Assembly (NCBI RefSeq): GCF_011947195.1
Contig: NZ_JAATVY010000003.1
Span: 372,001 to 436,000, forward strand
Origin: Planosporangium thailandense
GTDB taxonomy: Bacteria; Actinomycetota; Actinomycetes; Mycobacteriales; Micromonosporaceae
Length of the DNA: 64,000 bases
Reading direction: 5' to 3'
A program made the position numbers and the translations under genes. This document shows, one piece after another, positions 44,072 through 53,195 of this stretch. The notes under the pieces were generated by a model. It ran no database searches, was not told where the DNA came from, and saw only the letters and a list, made by a program, of their open reading frames with translations. Each line of letters opens with the position of its first letter. Positions within the stretch are counted from its first letter, which is position 1.

Positions 44072-44617
44072 GTGGCGGCGATAGGCGTCTTCTGCGCCTC
44101 CTCGCGTACTGTCGACCGCCGCTGGCTCGACCTGGCGTACGAGGTGGGTGTACAGATCGGACGCCGGGGCCACACGCTGGTGTCCGGCGGCGGTCGGGTC
44201 GGCATGATGGGTACGGTCGCCGCGGGCGCCCGGTCCGCGGACGCGCACACGCTCGGCGTGATCCCACAGTCGCTCGTCGACCTGGAGGTCGCCGACGACG
44301 ACGCCGACGAACTGCTGGTCACCGACGCGATGTCGACCCGCAAGACGGTGATGATCGACAAGTCGGACGCGTTCCTCACGCTCCCGGGCGGCCTCGGCAC
44401 GCTCGACGAGCTGTTCGAGGTATGGACGACGGCGACGCTCGCCCTGCACGCCAAGCCCGTCGTCCTGCTGAACGCCGACGGCTTCTACAACGGACTGCTC
44501 GACTGGCTGCGGGGGCTCGAGTCCACCGGCTTCGCCCGGCCGGAAGGGCTCGACCTGTTGATCGTCGCCGATTCCGTCGCCGCCGCGTTCGACGCCGTCG
44601 AGCGCGCGGTAGGCTGA
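44072..44617 (+). CDS. LOG-family (TIGR00730) Rossmann-fold protein, short form
   Basis: 181 residues; motifs 'LVSGGGRVGMMGTVAAGARS' and 'FLTLPGGLGTLDELFEVWTT', with 'STRKTVMIDKSDAF' between. In the first motif the typical GGGxxGLMG reads GGGRVGMMG. Only 1 nt separates it from the long-form gene, so both are on one transcript, and the two could form mixed dimers since LOG proteins are dimeric. GTG 44072 is the start. Confidence 0.9.
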   Translation: MAAIGVFCASSRTVDRRWLDLAYEVGVQIGRRGHTLVSGGGRVGMMGTVAAGARSADAHTLGVIPQSLVDLEVADDDADELLVTDAMSTRKTVMIDKSDAFLTLPGGLGTLDELFEVWTTATLALHAKPVVLLNADGFYNGLLDWLRGLESTGFARPEGLDLLIVADSVAAAFDAVERAVG

Positions 44618-44657
44618 CCTGCGTCGATATGTCGTACCAGCATGTTCTGATGCCGCG

Positions 44658-47600
44658 GTGACCACCGCTACCGCAGCTCCCGGCGCGCCGCGCCGGGATT
44701 ACCGACTCGTGCGCCCGGTGGGCGCGGGCGAGGCCGGCCCGGCCACGCCCCTCGCCGACCCCGGGCAGCGGCAGGTCATCACGCATGTCGACGGGCCGTT
44801 GCTGGTCATCGGCGGGCCGGGCACGGGCAAGACGTCGACGCTGGTCGAGGCGGTGGTGGCCCGGGTGGCCGAGGGCGTCGCCCCGGAGCGCGTGCTGGCG
44901 CTCAGCCACAGCCGCCGGAGCGCGCTGCACCTGCGGGACCGTGTCGAGGCGCGGCTGGGTGCCGTGGTCGGGCGCCGGAGCCTGGCCGAGCCGATGGTCC
45001 GCACGTTCCCGGGGTACGCGTTCGGCCTGTTGCAGCGGGCCGCGGCGCTGGCCGGCGATCCGCCACCCCGGCTGCTCACCGCCGCCGAGGCGGACCTCGT
45101 GATCCGTGAACTGCTCGACTCCGAGTCCGAGCAGGAGGCCTGGCCGGAGGCGCTGCGCCCCGCGCTGCGCACCCGCGCGTTCGCCACCGAGCTGCGCGAT
45201 CTGCTGCTGCGGGCGGTGGAGCGGGGCATAGGCCCGGCCGAGCTGGCCGCCCACGCCCGGGCGTTACGCCGGCCCGACTGGTGGGCCGCCGCCCGCTTCT
45301 ACCGGCAGTACCGGCAGGTGCTGGCGCTGCGTGACGCGACCGGCCAGGGCTCGGTCGGCTACGACGGCGCCGAGCTGGTCCGGGCGGCGACGTCGCTGCT
45401 GCTCGACGACCCGCACCTGCTGACCGCCGAGCGTCGAGGTGTCGCGGCCGTCTATGTCGACGAGTTCGCGGATACCGATCCGGCGCACCGGGACCTGCTC
45501 GCGGCGCTCGCGGGCGGCGGCAAGCACCTGGTGGTGTTCGCCGATCCCGATTCGTCGACGTTCGCGTTCCGGGGGGCGGACCCGTCCGGGGTGGCGGAGT
45601 TTTCCGATCGCTTCCGCACCACGGCCGGGGCGGAGGCGCCGACCGTGACCCTCGGCCGGTCGTACCGGTGCGGTGCGGAGCTGCTCGCGGCGAGCCGCCG
45701 GGTCGCGGTGCGGCTGCGCGGTCCGTCCCGGCACCGGGTGCTCACGCCGGGCCCCTCCGCGCCGCCGGGCACCGTCGAGGTCCGGATGTTCCGTTCGGTG
45801 ACCAGCGAGTCGGCCTACCTGGTGCACCGGCTGCGCGAGGCGCATCTGCTGCACGGCCTCGCGTGGTCGGACATGGCGGTGATCGTGCGGTCGACGGTCC
45901 GCCAGCTCGCGCCGCTACGGCGGGCGCTGTCGCAGGCCGGCATCCCCACCATGACCGCCGCCGAGGACCTGCCGCTGCAGGCCCAGGCGGCCGTGGCGCC
46001 GCTGCTGCTCCTGCTGCGGTGCGCCCTGGCGCCCGAGCGCCTAGACGAGGAGGCCGCCGTCGCGCTGCTGCACTCGCCGCTGGGCGGGGCCGACCCGCTC
46101 GCCGAGCGCCGGCTGCGGCAGGGTCTTCGGGCGCTCGCCTTCGCGGCGGGCGACCGGCGACCGTCCGGGGTGCTGCTCGTGGAGGCGTTGCGGGAGCCGG
46201 CGGTGCTCGCGACGACCGACCGCCGCTGGGCGGTGCCGGCCAAGGCGGTAGCCGATCTGCTGGACACCGCCCGGCGCACGGCGACGCGTGACGGCGCGAC
46301 CGTCGAGGACGTGCTGTGGGAGGTGTGGCGCGCCAGCGGCCTGGCCGACCGGTGGGCTGCCGTGAGCGCGCAGGGCGGGCACCGGGGGGAGGCGGCCGAC
46401 CGCGACCTCGACGCGGTCGTGGCGCTGTTCGACACCGCGGCCCGCTTCGTCGACCGGCTGCCCGGCGCACGTGCGGAGGCGTTCTGTGACCACGTGCTCG
46501 GCCAGGACCTGCCCGGCGAGTCGATCGCCCCGGCCGCCGAGCGCGGCCCGGCCGTCCGCATCCTCACCGCCCACGCGGCCAAGGGGCTCGAGTGGGAGTT
46601 CGTCGCCGTGGTCGGCGTACAGGAGGGCGCCTGGCCCGACCTGCGCCTACGCGGCAGCGTCCTCGGGTCGGAGGTGCTGGTCGACCTCGCGGCCGGCCGC
46701 GAGATGACCACGGCGGGACGGATCGCCGCCCAGCTCGACGAGGAGCGCCGGCTGTTCTACGTCGCCGCCACCCGGGCGCGTCGACACCTGCTGGTCACGG
46801 CCGTCGCCGGCGGAGACGCCGAGGAGCAGCCCAGCCGGTTCCTCACCGAGCTCGCCGACGAGATCCGGCCGGAGGTCACGCCGCCGCGCGCGTTGACCCT
46901 GCCCGCGCTCGTCGCGGAGCTGCGCAGCGCGGTCGCCGCGCCCGACGCTCCGGCCGCCCGCCGCCGGGCGGCCGCCGCGCAGTTGGCCCGCCTCGCCGCG
47001 GCCGGGGTGCCCGGCGCGCACCCCGACGACTGGTGGGGCCTGCCCGAGCTGTCCGACGACCGGCCGATCGTCGATCCGGGCGAGCCGGTGACCGTGACAC
47101 CGTCCACCGTGGAGACGGTGCAGCGGTGCAGCCTGCGCTGGCTGTTGGAGCGTCACGGCGGCAAGGCGGCGTCGTCGCCGGAGCAGAGCATCGGCAACCT
47201 CATCCACGCGGCCGCGCGGCTGGCCGCGGACGCGACCGCCGACCGGGCCGCGCTCGTCGACTACGTGGCCGGTCGCTTCGACGCGATCGAACTGTCGGCG
47301 CGGTGGCTGGCCGGGCGGGAGCGGGAGCGCGCCGAGGCCATGTTGGACAAGCTGCTCGCCTGGCTGACCAGCAATCCCCGCCGGCTCATCGCGATCGAGC
47401 GGGACTTCCTCGTACGGCTCGACGACGACCTGCAGATCAAGGGCCGGGTCGACCGGCTGGAGCTGGACGAGTCGGGCCGCCTGGTGGTGGTCGACCTGAA
47501 GACCGGCCGGAGCGCGCCGACAGAGGCCGAGGTGGCCGACCACCCCCAGCTGGCGGCCTACCAGGCGGCGATCGAAGCCGGCGCGTTCGGTGAGTCCACC

Positions 47601-47846
47601 GAGGCCGGTGGAGCGGCGCTGGTCCACCTCGGCGCGGCCCGCAGCGGCGCCAAGGTGCAGGGCCAGGCCGCGCTGGCCGACGCCGAAGACCCCGGCTGGG
47701 CCCGCGAGATGGTCAGCCGGACCGCGCAGATGATGGCGGCGTCCACGTTCGAGGCCGTCCAGAACAACAAGTGCCGGGTGTGCCCGGTGCGTACCTCCTG
47801 CCCCATCTCCGGCAACGGGCGCCACGTGACCGACGGTGACGCGTGA
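44658..47846 (+). CDS. adnA: AdnA-type helicase-nuclease subunit with an Fe-S site
   Basis: 1062 residues. A UvrD-like motor has Walker A GGPGTGKT (52-59) and a Walker B region written 'VYVDEFADTDPAHRDLL' instead of DEYQDT, with the late helicase motif 'ILTAHAAKGLEWEFVAVVG'. A C-terminal RecB-type nuclease has D932 and the D946-x-K948 motif 'VVDLKTG'. Cysteines 824, 1039, 1042 and 1048 ('CRVCPVRTSC') would bind a [4Fe-4S] cluster. With AdnB it forms the AdnAB end-resection machine replacing RecBCD/AddAB in actinobacteria. The start is GTG 44658. The next gene, adnB, is separated by a type A palindrome. Confidence 0.93.
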   Translation: MTTATAAPGAPRRDYRLVRPVGAGEAGPATPLADPGQRQVITHVDGPLLVIGGPGTGKTSTLVEAVVARVAEGVAPERVLALSHSRRSALHLRDRVEARLGAVVGRRSLAEPMVRTFPGYAFGLLQRAAALAGDPPPRLLTAAEADLVIRELLDSESEQEAWPEALRPALRTRAFATELRDLLLRAVERGIGPAELAAHARALRRPDWWAAARFYRQYRQVLALRDATGQGSVGYDGAELVRAATSLLLDDPHLLTAERRGVAAVYVDEFADTDPAHRDLLAALAGGGKHLVVFADPDSSTFAFRGADPSGVAEFSDRFRTTAGAEAPTVTLGRSYRCGAELLAASRRVAVRLRGPSRHRVLTPGPSAPPGTVEVRMFRSVTSESAYLVHRLREAHLLHGLAWSDMAVIVRSTVRQLAPLRRALSQAGIPTMTAAEDLPLQAQAAVAPLLLLLRCALAPERLDEEAAVALLHSPLGGADPLAERRLRQGLRALAFAAGDRRPSGVLLVEALREPAVLATTDRRWAVPAKAVADLLDTARRTATRDGATVEDVLWEVWRASGLADRWAAVSAQGGHRGEAADRDLDAVVALFDTAARFVDRLPGARAEAFCDHVLGQDLPGESIAPAAERGPAVRILTAHAAKGLEWEFVAVVGVQEGAWPDLRLRGSVLGSEVLVDLAAGREMTTAGRIAAQLDEERRLFYVAATRARRHLLVTAVAGGDAEEQPSRFLTELADEIRPEVTPPRALTLPALVAELRSAVAAPDAPAARRRAAAAQLARLAAAGVPGAHPDDWWGLPELSDDRPIVDPGEPVTVTPSTVETVQRCSLRWLLERHGGKAASSPEQSIGNLIHAAARLAADATADRAALVDYVAGRFDAIELSARWLAGRERERAEAMLDKLLAWLTSNPRRLIAIERDFLVRLDDDLQIKGRVDRLELDESGRLVVVDLKTGRSAPTEAEVADHPQLAAYQAAIEAGAFGESTEAGGAALVHLGAARSGAKVQGQAALADAEDPGWAREMVSRTAQMMAASTFEAVQNNKCRVCPVRTSCPISGNGRHVTDGDA

Positions 47847-47875
47847 GCGCCCCGCCGTCCCCGTACTCCCCGCGC

Positions 47876-47957
47876 CCAAGATCCGCGCAAGATGTGACTT
47901 CTTGCTGCTATTCGCGCGCTCGTGACAGCAAGAAGTCACTCTTTGCGATGATCTTGG
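47876..47957. repeat. Intergenic palindrome type A, copy 3
   Basis: 32-nt arms 47876-47907 and 47926-47957 (left arm beginning CCAAGATCCGCGCAAG) pair at 27 of 32 positions around the loop CTATTCGCGCGCTCGTGA. The inner 14 bp (GTGACTTCTTGCTG) are perfect. It lies between two same-direction genes; the right end runs directly into the AGGTGG-type ribosome site of adnB, so the hairpin could hide part of it. Confidence 0.85.
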
Positions 47958-47967
47958 AGGTGGGACG

Positions 47968-50900
47968 GTGACCCAGGACGCCCTGTTCGACGTCGCCCGT
48001 CCCCGGGCCACGCTCGGACCCCGCTACACGCCGCTGGAGCTGGCCCGCCTGCTCGGCCAGCCGCCGCCCACGCCGCAGCAGGCCGAAGTGATCGCGGCGC
48101 CGGTCGAGCCGCTGCTCGTCGTGGCCGGCGCCGGCTCGGGCAAGACCGAGACGATGGCCGCACGGGTCGTCTGGCTCGTCGCCAACGGCCACGTACGCCC
48201 GGAGCAGATCCTGGGCCTCACCTTCACCCGCAAGGCGGCCGGTGAACTCGCGCACCGACTGCGGCAGCGGCTGTCCCAGCTCGTACGCCGGCTCGGCCGT
48301 GACGAGTTGATCGCCGGTGAGCCGACCGTGGCCACCTACCACTCCTATGCGGCCCGCGTCGTGGCCGAGCACGGCCTGCGGGCCGGGTACGAGCCGTCCA
48401 ACCGGCTGCTGAGCGAGGCGGCCTGCTGGCAGATCGCCGACGGCGTGGTGGTGTCCTACGACGGCGACATGTCGCACGTGCTCGTGACCCCGACGACGGT
48501 CACCGAAGCGGTCCTGAAGCTGTCCGCCGACCTGGCCGAGCACCTGCGTACCCCGGCCGACCTGGCGGCCTGGACCGGCCGCTTCTTCGCCGAGGTGGAG
48601 GCGCGTCCGGGCAAGATGCTCAAGTCCGTACGCGAGATCCTCAACCGCCAGAAGGCGCGCCTGCAACTGCTCCCGCTCGTGCGCGGGTACACCGACCGCA
48701 AGGGCCTGCTGGAGGCGATGGACTTCGGCGACCAGTTGGCCCGCGCCGCCACGGTCGCGAGCGAGCATCCCGAGGTCGGCCGGATCGAGCGGGAGCGCTA
48801 CCGGGTCGTGCTCCTGGACGAGTACCAGGACACCAGTCACGCCCAGGTGGTGCTGCTACGCGCGCTGTTCGGCGGCGGGCATCCGGTGACCGCCGTCGGC
48901 GACCCGGCCCAGTCCATCTACGGCTGGCGCGGCGCGAGCGCCGGCACGCTCGAACGGTTCCCCGGCGAGTTCCCGGGCCCCGACGGCACGCCGGCCCGCG
49001 AACTGACGCTGACGACCAGCTGGCGCAACCGGCCCGAGATCCTCGACGTCGCCAACGCGCTGTCCGAGCCGCTCGGCCACCGGGTGCCCCGGCTGGCGGC
49101 CGCGCCCAGAGTCGCGCCCCGGGTCTCCTCGGCGACCGTCCACTGTGCGCTGCTGGAGACGTACGCCGACGAGGCGGGGTGGATCGCCGACCGGATCGTG
49201 GCCGCCTGGCGGACCGCAGCCGGCGCTCCCGACCACGTCGAGCCCGCCGACATCGCCGTGGACCGCCGACCGACGACGGCCGTCCTGGTCCGTACCCGCG
49301 CGCAGATCCAACCGATCGAGGCCGCGCTGCGGGCCCGCGGCGTGCCGGTCGAGGTCGTCGGGCTCGGCGGCCTGCTCGACACGCCGGAGGTCCGTGACGT
49401 GGTGAGCACGCTGCGGGTTCTCGCCGACCCGGCGGAGGGGGCGGCCCTGCTGCGGCTGCTCACCGGACCCCGCTGGCGGATCGGCCCGCGCGACCTGGTG
49501 GCGCTGCACCGCCGTGCCCGTGAGCTGGCGGCGTCGCGGACACGCGCGGAGCCGCTCGTGTACTCCGCACGTGACGACGAAGCCGCACTGGTCGAGGCGC
49601 TCGACGACCTGGGGGAGCCGGAGCGGTACTCGCCGGAGGGCCACCGCCGATTCGCCGCGTTCGCCGCCGAGCTGCGGGCCCTACGCGGCCGGCTCGACCA
49701 GCCGCTGCCCGACCTGATCCACGACGTGGAGCACACGATCGGGCTCGACGTCGAGGTGGCCGTCCGCCCCGGTGACGCCGGCCTCGCCCGCGGCCACCTC
49801 GATCTGCTCGGCGACATCGCCGCCCGGTTCGCGAGTGAGTCAGAGGCACCCACCCTGTCGGCGTTCCTGGCGTACCTCGCGGCGGCGGAGACCGAGGAGC
49901 GGGGCCTCGCGCCGGGTGAGGTGGACGTGGTCGAGGGCGCGGTGCAGATCCTCACCGCGCACGCGGCCAAGGGCCTGGAGTGGGACGTGGTCGCGGTGGC
50001 CGGCCTGACCGCGGGCGTGTTCCCCGGGCGGCCCAACAGCGGCGACCACTGGCTGCACGGGCTGGGCACCCTGCCGTTCGAACTGCGGGGCGACCGGGCC
50101 GGCCTGCCGGCGCTCGACCTGTCCAAGGCCGAGGACCAACGCGGGGTGGCCCGGGCGATCGACTCGTTCGAGGCGGCGTGGGAGGCCCACGACGAGCGCG
50201 AGGAGCGCCGGCTGGCGTACGTGGCCGTGACCCGGCCGCGCCGCCTGCTGCTGGCCAGCGGGTACTGGTGGGGCGAGACCGCCAAGCGCCCGCGCGGGCC
50301 GTCGCCGTTCCTGGTCGAGATCCGTGACCGGTGCCTGGCCGGCGCGGGCGCGGTCGACGGGTGGGCCGACGCCCCGGTCGAAGGCGCGACCAACCCGATG
50401 GCGGCGAAGTTGCCGAGGGTGACCTGGCCGGCCGATCCGCTCGGTCCCCGCCGCCAGTCGCTCGAGGAGGCCGCGGAGCTGGTGCGCGCGGCGCTGGCCG
50501 GGCGGGCGCCCGCCGAGTCCGACGACGACTGGGTCTACGAGGGGCACGCCTGGGCGTACGAGGTGGATCTGCTCCTCGCCGAGCGGGACCGGCTCACGCC
50601 CGATCCGGATTCCCCCGTCGACGTCCTGCTGCCGCCGCACCTGAGCGTCACGCAGTTGGCCACGCTGGGTGGCGACCCGCAGCGGCTGGCCAGCGCGCTG
50701 CGCCGTCCGTTGCCGGCCCGCCCCGCTCCGTACGCGCGCCGGGGCACCGCGTTCCACCGTTGGCTGGAGCAGCGGTTCCACTCCGACGGGCTGCTCGACT
50801 TCGACGAGCTTCCCGGCGCGGCCGACGCCGACGCGGCCGGTGACGACGCCCTGGACCTGCTGCGGGAGCGGTTCCTGGCGAGCGAGTGGGCCGACCGTAC

Positions 50901-51288
50901 GCCGGTCCGCGTCGCGGTGCCGTTCGCCACCGTCCTCGACGGCGTCGTCGTACGGGGCCGCATCGACGCGGTCTTCGCCGGCGCGGACGGCAGCTACGAC
51001 GCGGTGTGCTGGAAGACCGGTGCGCGGCCGTCGGCACCGGCGGCCACGACCGCCGCGTCGGTGCAGCTCGCCGCCTACCGGCAGGCCTGGGCCGCGCTGG
51101 CGGGGGTGCCGGAGGAGCAGGTCCGCGCGGCGTTCTGCTACGTACGCGAGGGAGTGACCGTACGCCCGTCGGAGCTGCCGGACGAGGCTGAGCTGGGCGC
51201 TCTCATCACCGACCTGCCCGTCGCCAAGCCTGGGAACGGGCCCGCCGACGACACCGATTCCTCGACAGACATCTATGCTTCTGATTGA
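47968..51288 (+). CDS. adnB: AdnB-type helicase-nuclease subunit with an altered nuclease motif
   Basis: 1106 residues. The motor domain is complete: Walker A AGAGSGKT (53-60), 'VVLLDEYQDTSHAQVVLL', 'PAQSIYGWRGASAG' and 'ILTAHAAKGLEWDVVAVAG'. In the C-terminal RecB-like nuclease, D1000 ('GRIDAVFAG') is present, but the second acidic residue of the D-x-K motif is cysteine: 'DAVCWKTGARP' (C1014, K1016; codon TGC 51007-51009). The nuclease of this subunit may be inactive, leaving AdnA to cut. GTG 47968 has GGAGGT ahead of it. It is co-directional with adnA. Confidence 0.93.
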   Translation: MTQDALFDVARPRATLGPRYTPLELARLLGQPPPTPQQAEVIAAPVEPLLVVAGAGSGKTETMAARVVWLVANGHVRPEQILGLTFTRKAAGELAHRLRQRLSQLVRRLGRDELIAGEPTVATYHSYAARVVAEHGLRAGYEPSNRLLSEAACWQIADGVVVSYDGDMSHVLVTPTTVTEAVLKLSADLAEHLRTPADLAAWTGRFFAEVEARPGKMLKSVREILNRQKARLQLLPLVRGYTDRKGLLEAMDFGDQLARAATVASEHPEVGRIERERYRVVLLDEYQDTSHAQVVLLRALFGGGHPVTAVGDPAQSIYGWRGASAGTLERFPGEFPGPDGTPARELTLTTSWRNRPEILDVANALSEPLGHRVPRLAAAPRVAPRVSSATVHCALLETYADEAGWIADRIVAAWRTAAGAPDHVEPADIAVDRRPTTAVLVRTRAQIQPIEAALRARGVPVEVVGLGGLLDTPEVRDVVSTLRVLADPAEGAALLRLLTGPRWRIGPRDLVALHRRARELAASRTRAEPLVYSARDDEAALVEALDDLGEPERYSPEGHRRFAAFAAELRALRGRLDQPLPDLIHDVEHTIGLDVEVAVRPGDAGLARGHLDLLGDIAARFASESEAPTLSAFLAYLAAAETEERGLAPGEVDVVEGAVQILTAHAAKGLEWDVVAVAGLTAGVFPGRPNSGDHWLHGLGTLPFELRGDRAGLPALDLSKAEDQRGVARAIDSFEAAWEAHDEREERRLAYVAVTRPRRLLLASGYWWGETAKRPRGPSPFLVEIRDRCLAGAGAVDGWADAPVEGATNPMAAKLPRVTWPADPLGPRRQSLEEAAELVRAALAGRAPAESDDDWVYEGHAWAYEVDLLLAERDRLTPDPDSPVDVLLPPHLSVTQLATLGGDPQRLASALRRPLPARPAPYARRGTAFHRWLEQRFHSDGLLDFDELPGAADADAAGDDALDLLRERFLASEWADRTPVRVAVPFATVLDGVVVRGRIDAVFAGADGSYDAVCWKTGARPSAPAATTAASVQLAAYRQAWAALAGVPEEQVRAAFCYVREGVTVRPSELPDEAELGALITDLPVAKPGNGPADDTDSSTDIYASD

Positions 51289-51387
51289 CATTCGGGAATA
51301 GATGCCGGCAACTGGCAACCGAAAGGGCCTTCCCGCACGTCTACATAGATGCTGGTGTCACCTGGTGGATCCGGGGGGAGTACGTCG

Positions 51388-51591
51388 ATGATGGTCGGTC
51401 CGGGAGCGGCGTCGGGCCGACGCGCGGCCAACGTGGGAGAGATGCTGGTCGTCGTCGCGGTCGCCGCGGCCGGGGTGCTGGGCGCGGCGGTGCTGGCCCT
51501 GGGCCCGTGGCCCGGACCGGAGCCGGCGGCGGGGCACCCCCCGGTCGTCCAGTTCGATCCGCCCCCGGTGCGCGTCGTCCAGCACGGCTGA
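51388..51591 (+). CDS. Small single-helix membrane protein
   Basis: 67 residues with one hydrophobic helix ('MLVVVAVAAAGVLGAAVLAL') and a Pro-rich tail ('PAAGHPPVVQFDPPPVRVV'). ATG 51388 has GGGGGAG 7 nt upstream; upstream in-frame ATG 51349 has none. It converges with the GNAT gene, 10 nt away. Not recognised. The 99 nt between adnB and this gene show no other features. Confidence 0.55.
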   Translation: MMVGPGAASGRRAANVGEMLVVVAVAAAGVLGAAVLALGPWPGPEPAAGHPPVVQFDPPPVRVVQHG

Positions 51592-51601
51592 TGAGCGGCG
51601 G

Positions 51602-52060
51602 TCAGGTGAGGTCGCGGTAGTAGTAGAACATCGGCTCGGTCGCCCCGGGCTCGGAGTTGGTGAAGCCGTGTGCCTCGTAGAAGCGGCGGGTGTCGGTGTC
51701 TTCGCCGTCCACGTTGATCTCGAGCGTCTCCGCGCCGCGTTCCCGTGCCAGCCGGCACGCGGCCTCCAGCATGGCGTGCCCGAACCGTTGTCCGCGCTGG
51801 TCAGGCCGTACATAGAGCTCGTCCAGAGCGGCGACCGGGCCGTCGCACCAGACGTTGGAACGCAACGAGAGCACCGCGACGCCGACGGCGGGTTCGCCAG
51901 CGAGCAGAGCGACGAGGTGGTCCCCGGCGATCAGTTTTCGCAGGCGCGCGGTGAGTACCTCCACGCCCGGAGACGGCGTGTCGAACTCGCGGTTGAAGGC
52001 GTCCAGTAGTTCCGCGACGACAGCGGCGTCGGACGACGTCGCCTGCCGTACCGCGGTCAC
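51602..52060 (-). CDS. GNAT-family acetyltransferase
   Basis: About 152 residues, one GNAT domain: 'VTAVRQATSSDAAVVAELLD', 'LDELYVRPDQRGQRFGHAML' as the acetyl-CoA loop (R-x-x-R-x-G; the last Gly position reads RFGHAM) and 'NVDGEDTDTRRFYEAHGFTN'. An in-frame ATG at 52075 lies inside a type C palindrome; GTG 52060 is preferred because GGAAG is 9 nt upstream and GNATs usually begin at this strand. Acceptor unknown. Confidence 0.85.
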   Translation of the reverse strand: MTAVRQATSSDAAVVAELLDAFNREFDTPSPGVEVLTARLRKLIAGDHLVALLAGEPAVGVAVLSLRSNVWCDGPVAALDELYVRPDQRGQRFGHAMLEAACRLARERGAETLEINVDGEDTDTRRFYEAHGFTNSEPGATEPMFYYYRDLT

Positions 52061-52071
52061 ATCGTCAGCTT

Positions 52072-52127
52072 CCATGATCCTGAAGGATATGCGGGGTCAT
52101 AGGCCCGCAAACTCTTCAGGATCACGG
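52072..52127. repeat. Intergenic palindrome type C, copy 2
   Basis: 24-nt arms 52072-52095 and 52104-52127 pair at 20 of 24 positions (left CCATGATCCTGAAG then GATATGCGGG; right begins CCCGCAAACTCTTCAGG) around the loop GTCATAGG. It sits in the divergent promoter region between the GNAT gene and the gene at 52163, and its left arm contains the alternative GNAT ATG. Confidence 0.8.
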
Positions 52128-52162
52128 AAGACAGGGCAGTTGCCTGCGACACTTGGACGGAC

Positions 52163-53161
52163 ATGACCGAGCAGCGATCGCCGTGGGCGCGCCCACCGGC
52201 CGGGTCCGACGACCGCGCCGGTGGGTTCGCGTACCCCGTGCCGGAGCAGAAGAGCGGTACCGCGCCGCGGGCCGGCACCGTGAACACCGCGCCGCTGGAC
52301 CGTCCCACCGGCTACCGCTCCGGCGTCGTGACCGGGCTCAGCCCGACGCCGCCGACGCCGCCGGCGTCGCCCGTACCGGCCGGGGTGGCGCCGCCGCCGG
52401 ACCCGGGACGCCGCGACCGGCGCATGCTGTGGTGGTTCGGTGGGGCGGCCATCGGCGTGGTCGCGATCGGCGTCGTCACGCTGCTCGTACTCGTGGTGAC
52501 CGGCGGTGGCGGCCCGTTCGGCAGGCGGCTGGCCGGCCCGTCGGACACCCGGCCCGACCTAGCCAAACTGTGCCCGCCGCCGTCACAGGACGCGGCGAGC
52601 GGCGCGCCGGCCGCGCCACCGCCGGCCGGGCCGCGTACGGTCGACGCCGACTCGGGCATCTCGTACGCCGCGTACGGGGACCCGTGGCTGCCCTGGCGCG
52701 ACATCTGGACCAAGGGCACGCTGCACGTGTCGTACCGGTCCGGCCAGTACTTCGTGACCGAGACCTACGTCGACTCCGACGGCTTCCAGAACGAGTACCT
52801 GGCGTCGGTCCTGTCCGGCTCGGTCCCGGCCGCCAACAACGACACGCTCTCGCTCGACCTGCGGTGCACCGGGCGGCAGGTCGCCGCGGACGTGCGGGCC
52901 GAGTACTACCCGCAGCCCAACACCGTGGAGATGCTGCGTGACGAGCAGACCACCCTCGGTGGGCGGCCGGCGTGGGTGACCAAGTTCCGGATGCATTTCC
53001 ACCGCGCCGGCCTCAAGGCAACCGACGAACTGGTGGGCCTGGCGCTGGTCGATGTCGGAAGGCCCCGCGCGGCCGTCCTGTACGTGTCCATTCCGGGCAC
53101 GCACCACAAATACGACTGGGTTGTAGACGATGTTCTGGACTCGGTAAGGCCGGTGGGATGA
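52163..53161 (+). CDS. Single-pass membrane protein, unknown function
   Basis: 332 residues. A ~90-residue cytoplasmic Pro/Gly-rich segment, one membrane helix (~95-117, 'IGVVAIGVVTLLVLVVTGGG'), then a folded outer domain with 'TVDADSGISYAAYGDPWLPW' and 'AVLYVSIPGTHHKYDWVVDD'. Two cysteines (one in 'KLCPPP', one in 'DLRCTGRQ') could form a disulfide. It resembles the many actinobacterial 'membrane protein with hidden β-domain' genes. ATG 52163; 35 nt separate its stop from the M16 operon. Confidence 0.7.
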   Translation: MTEQRSPWARPPAGSDDRAGGFAYPVPEQKSGTAPRAGTVNTAPLDRPTGYRSGVVTGLSPTPPTPPASPVPAGVAPPPDPGRRDRRMLWWFGGAAIGVVAIGVVTLLVLVVTGGGGPFGRRLAGPSDTRPDLAKLCPPPSQDAASGAPAAPPPAGPRTVDADSGISYAAYGDPWLPWRDIWTKGTLHVSYRSGQYFVTETYVDSDGFQNEYLASVLSGSVPAANNDTLSLDLRCTGRQVAADVRAEYYPQPNTVEMLRDEQTTLGGRPAWVTKFRMHFHRAGLKATDELVGLALVDVGRPRAAVLYVSIPGTHHKYDWVVDDVLDSVRPVG

Positions 53162-53195
53162 TCGGGCGCCGTCGCGACCGGTTAGTGTCGCAAGG

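Noticed and set aside
44376-45254. Long antisense frames over adnA, adnB, uvrD2 and the M16 genes
   Set aside because: They mirror real genes on the plus strand and have no ribosome sites or family motifs.
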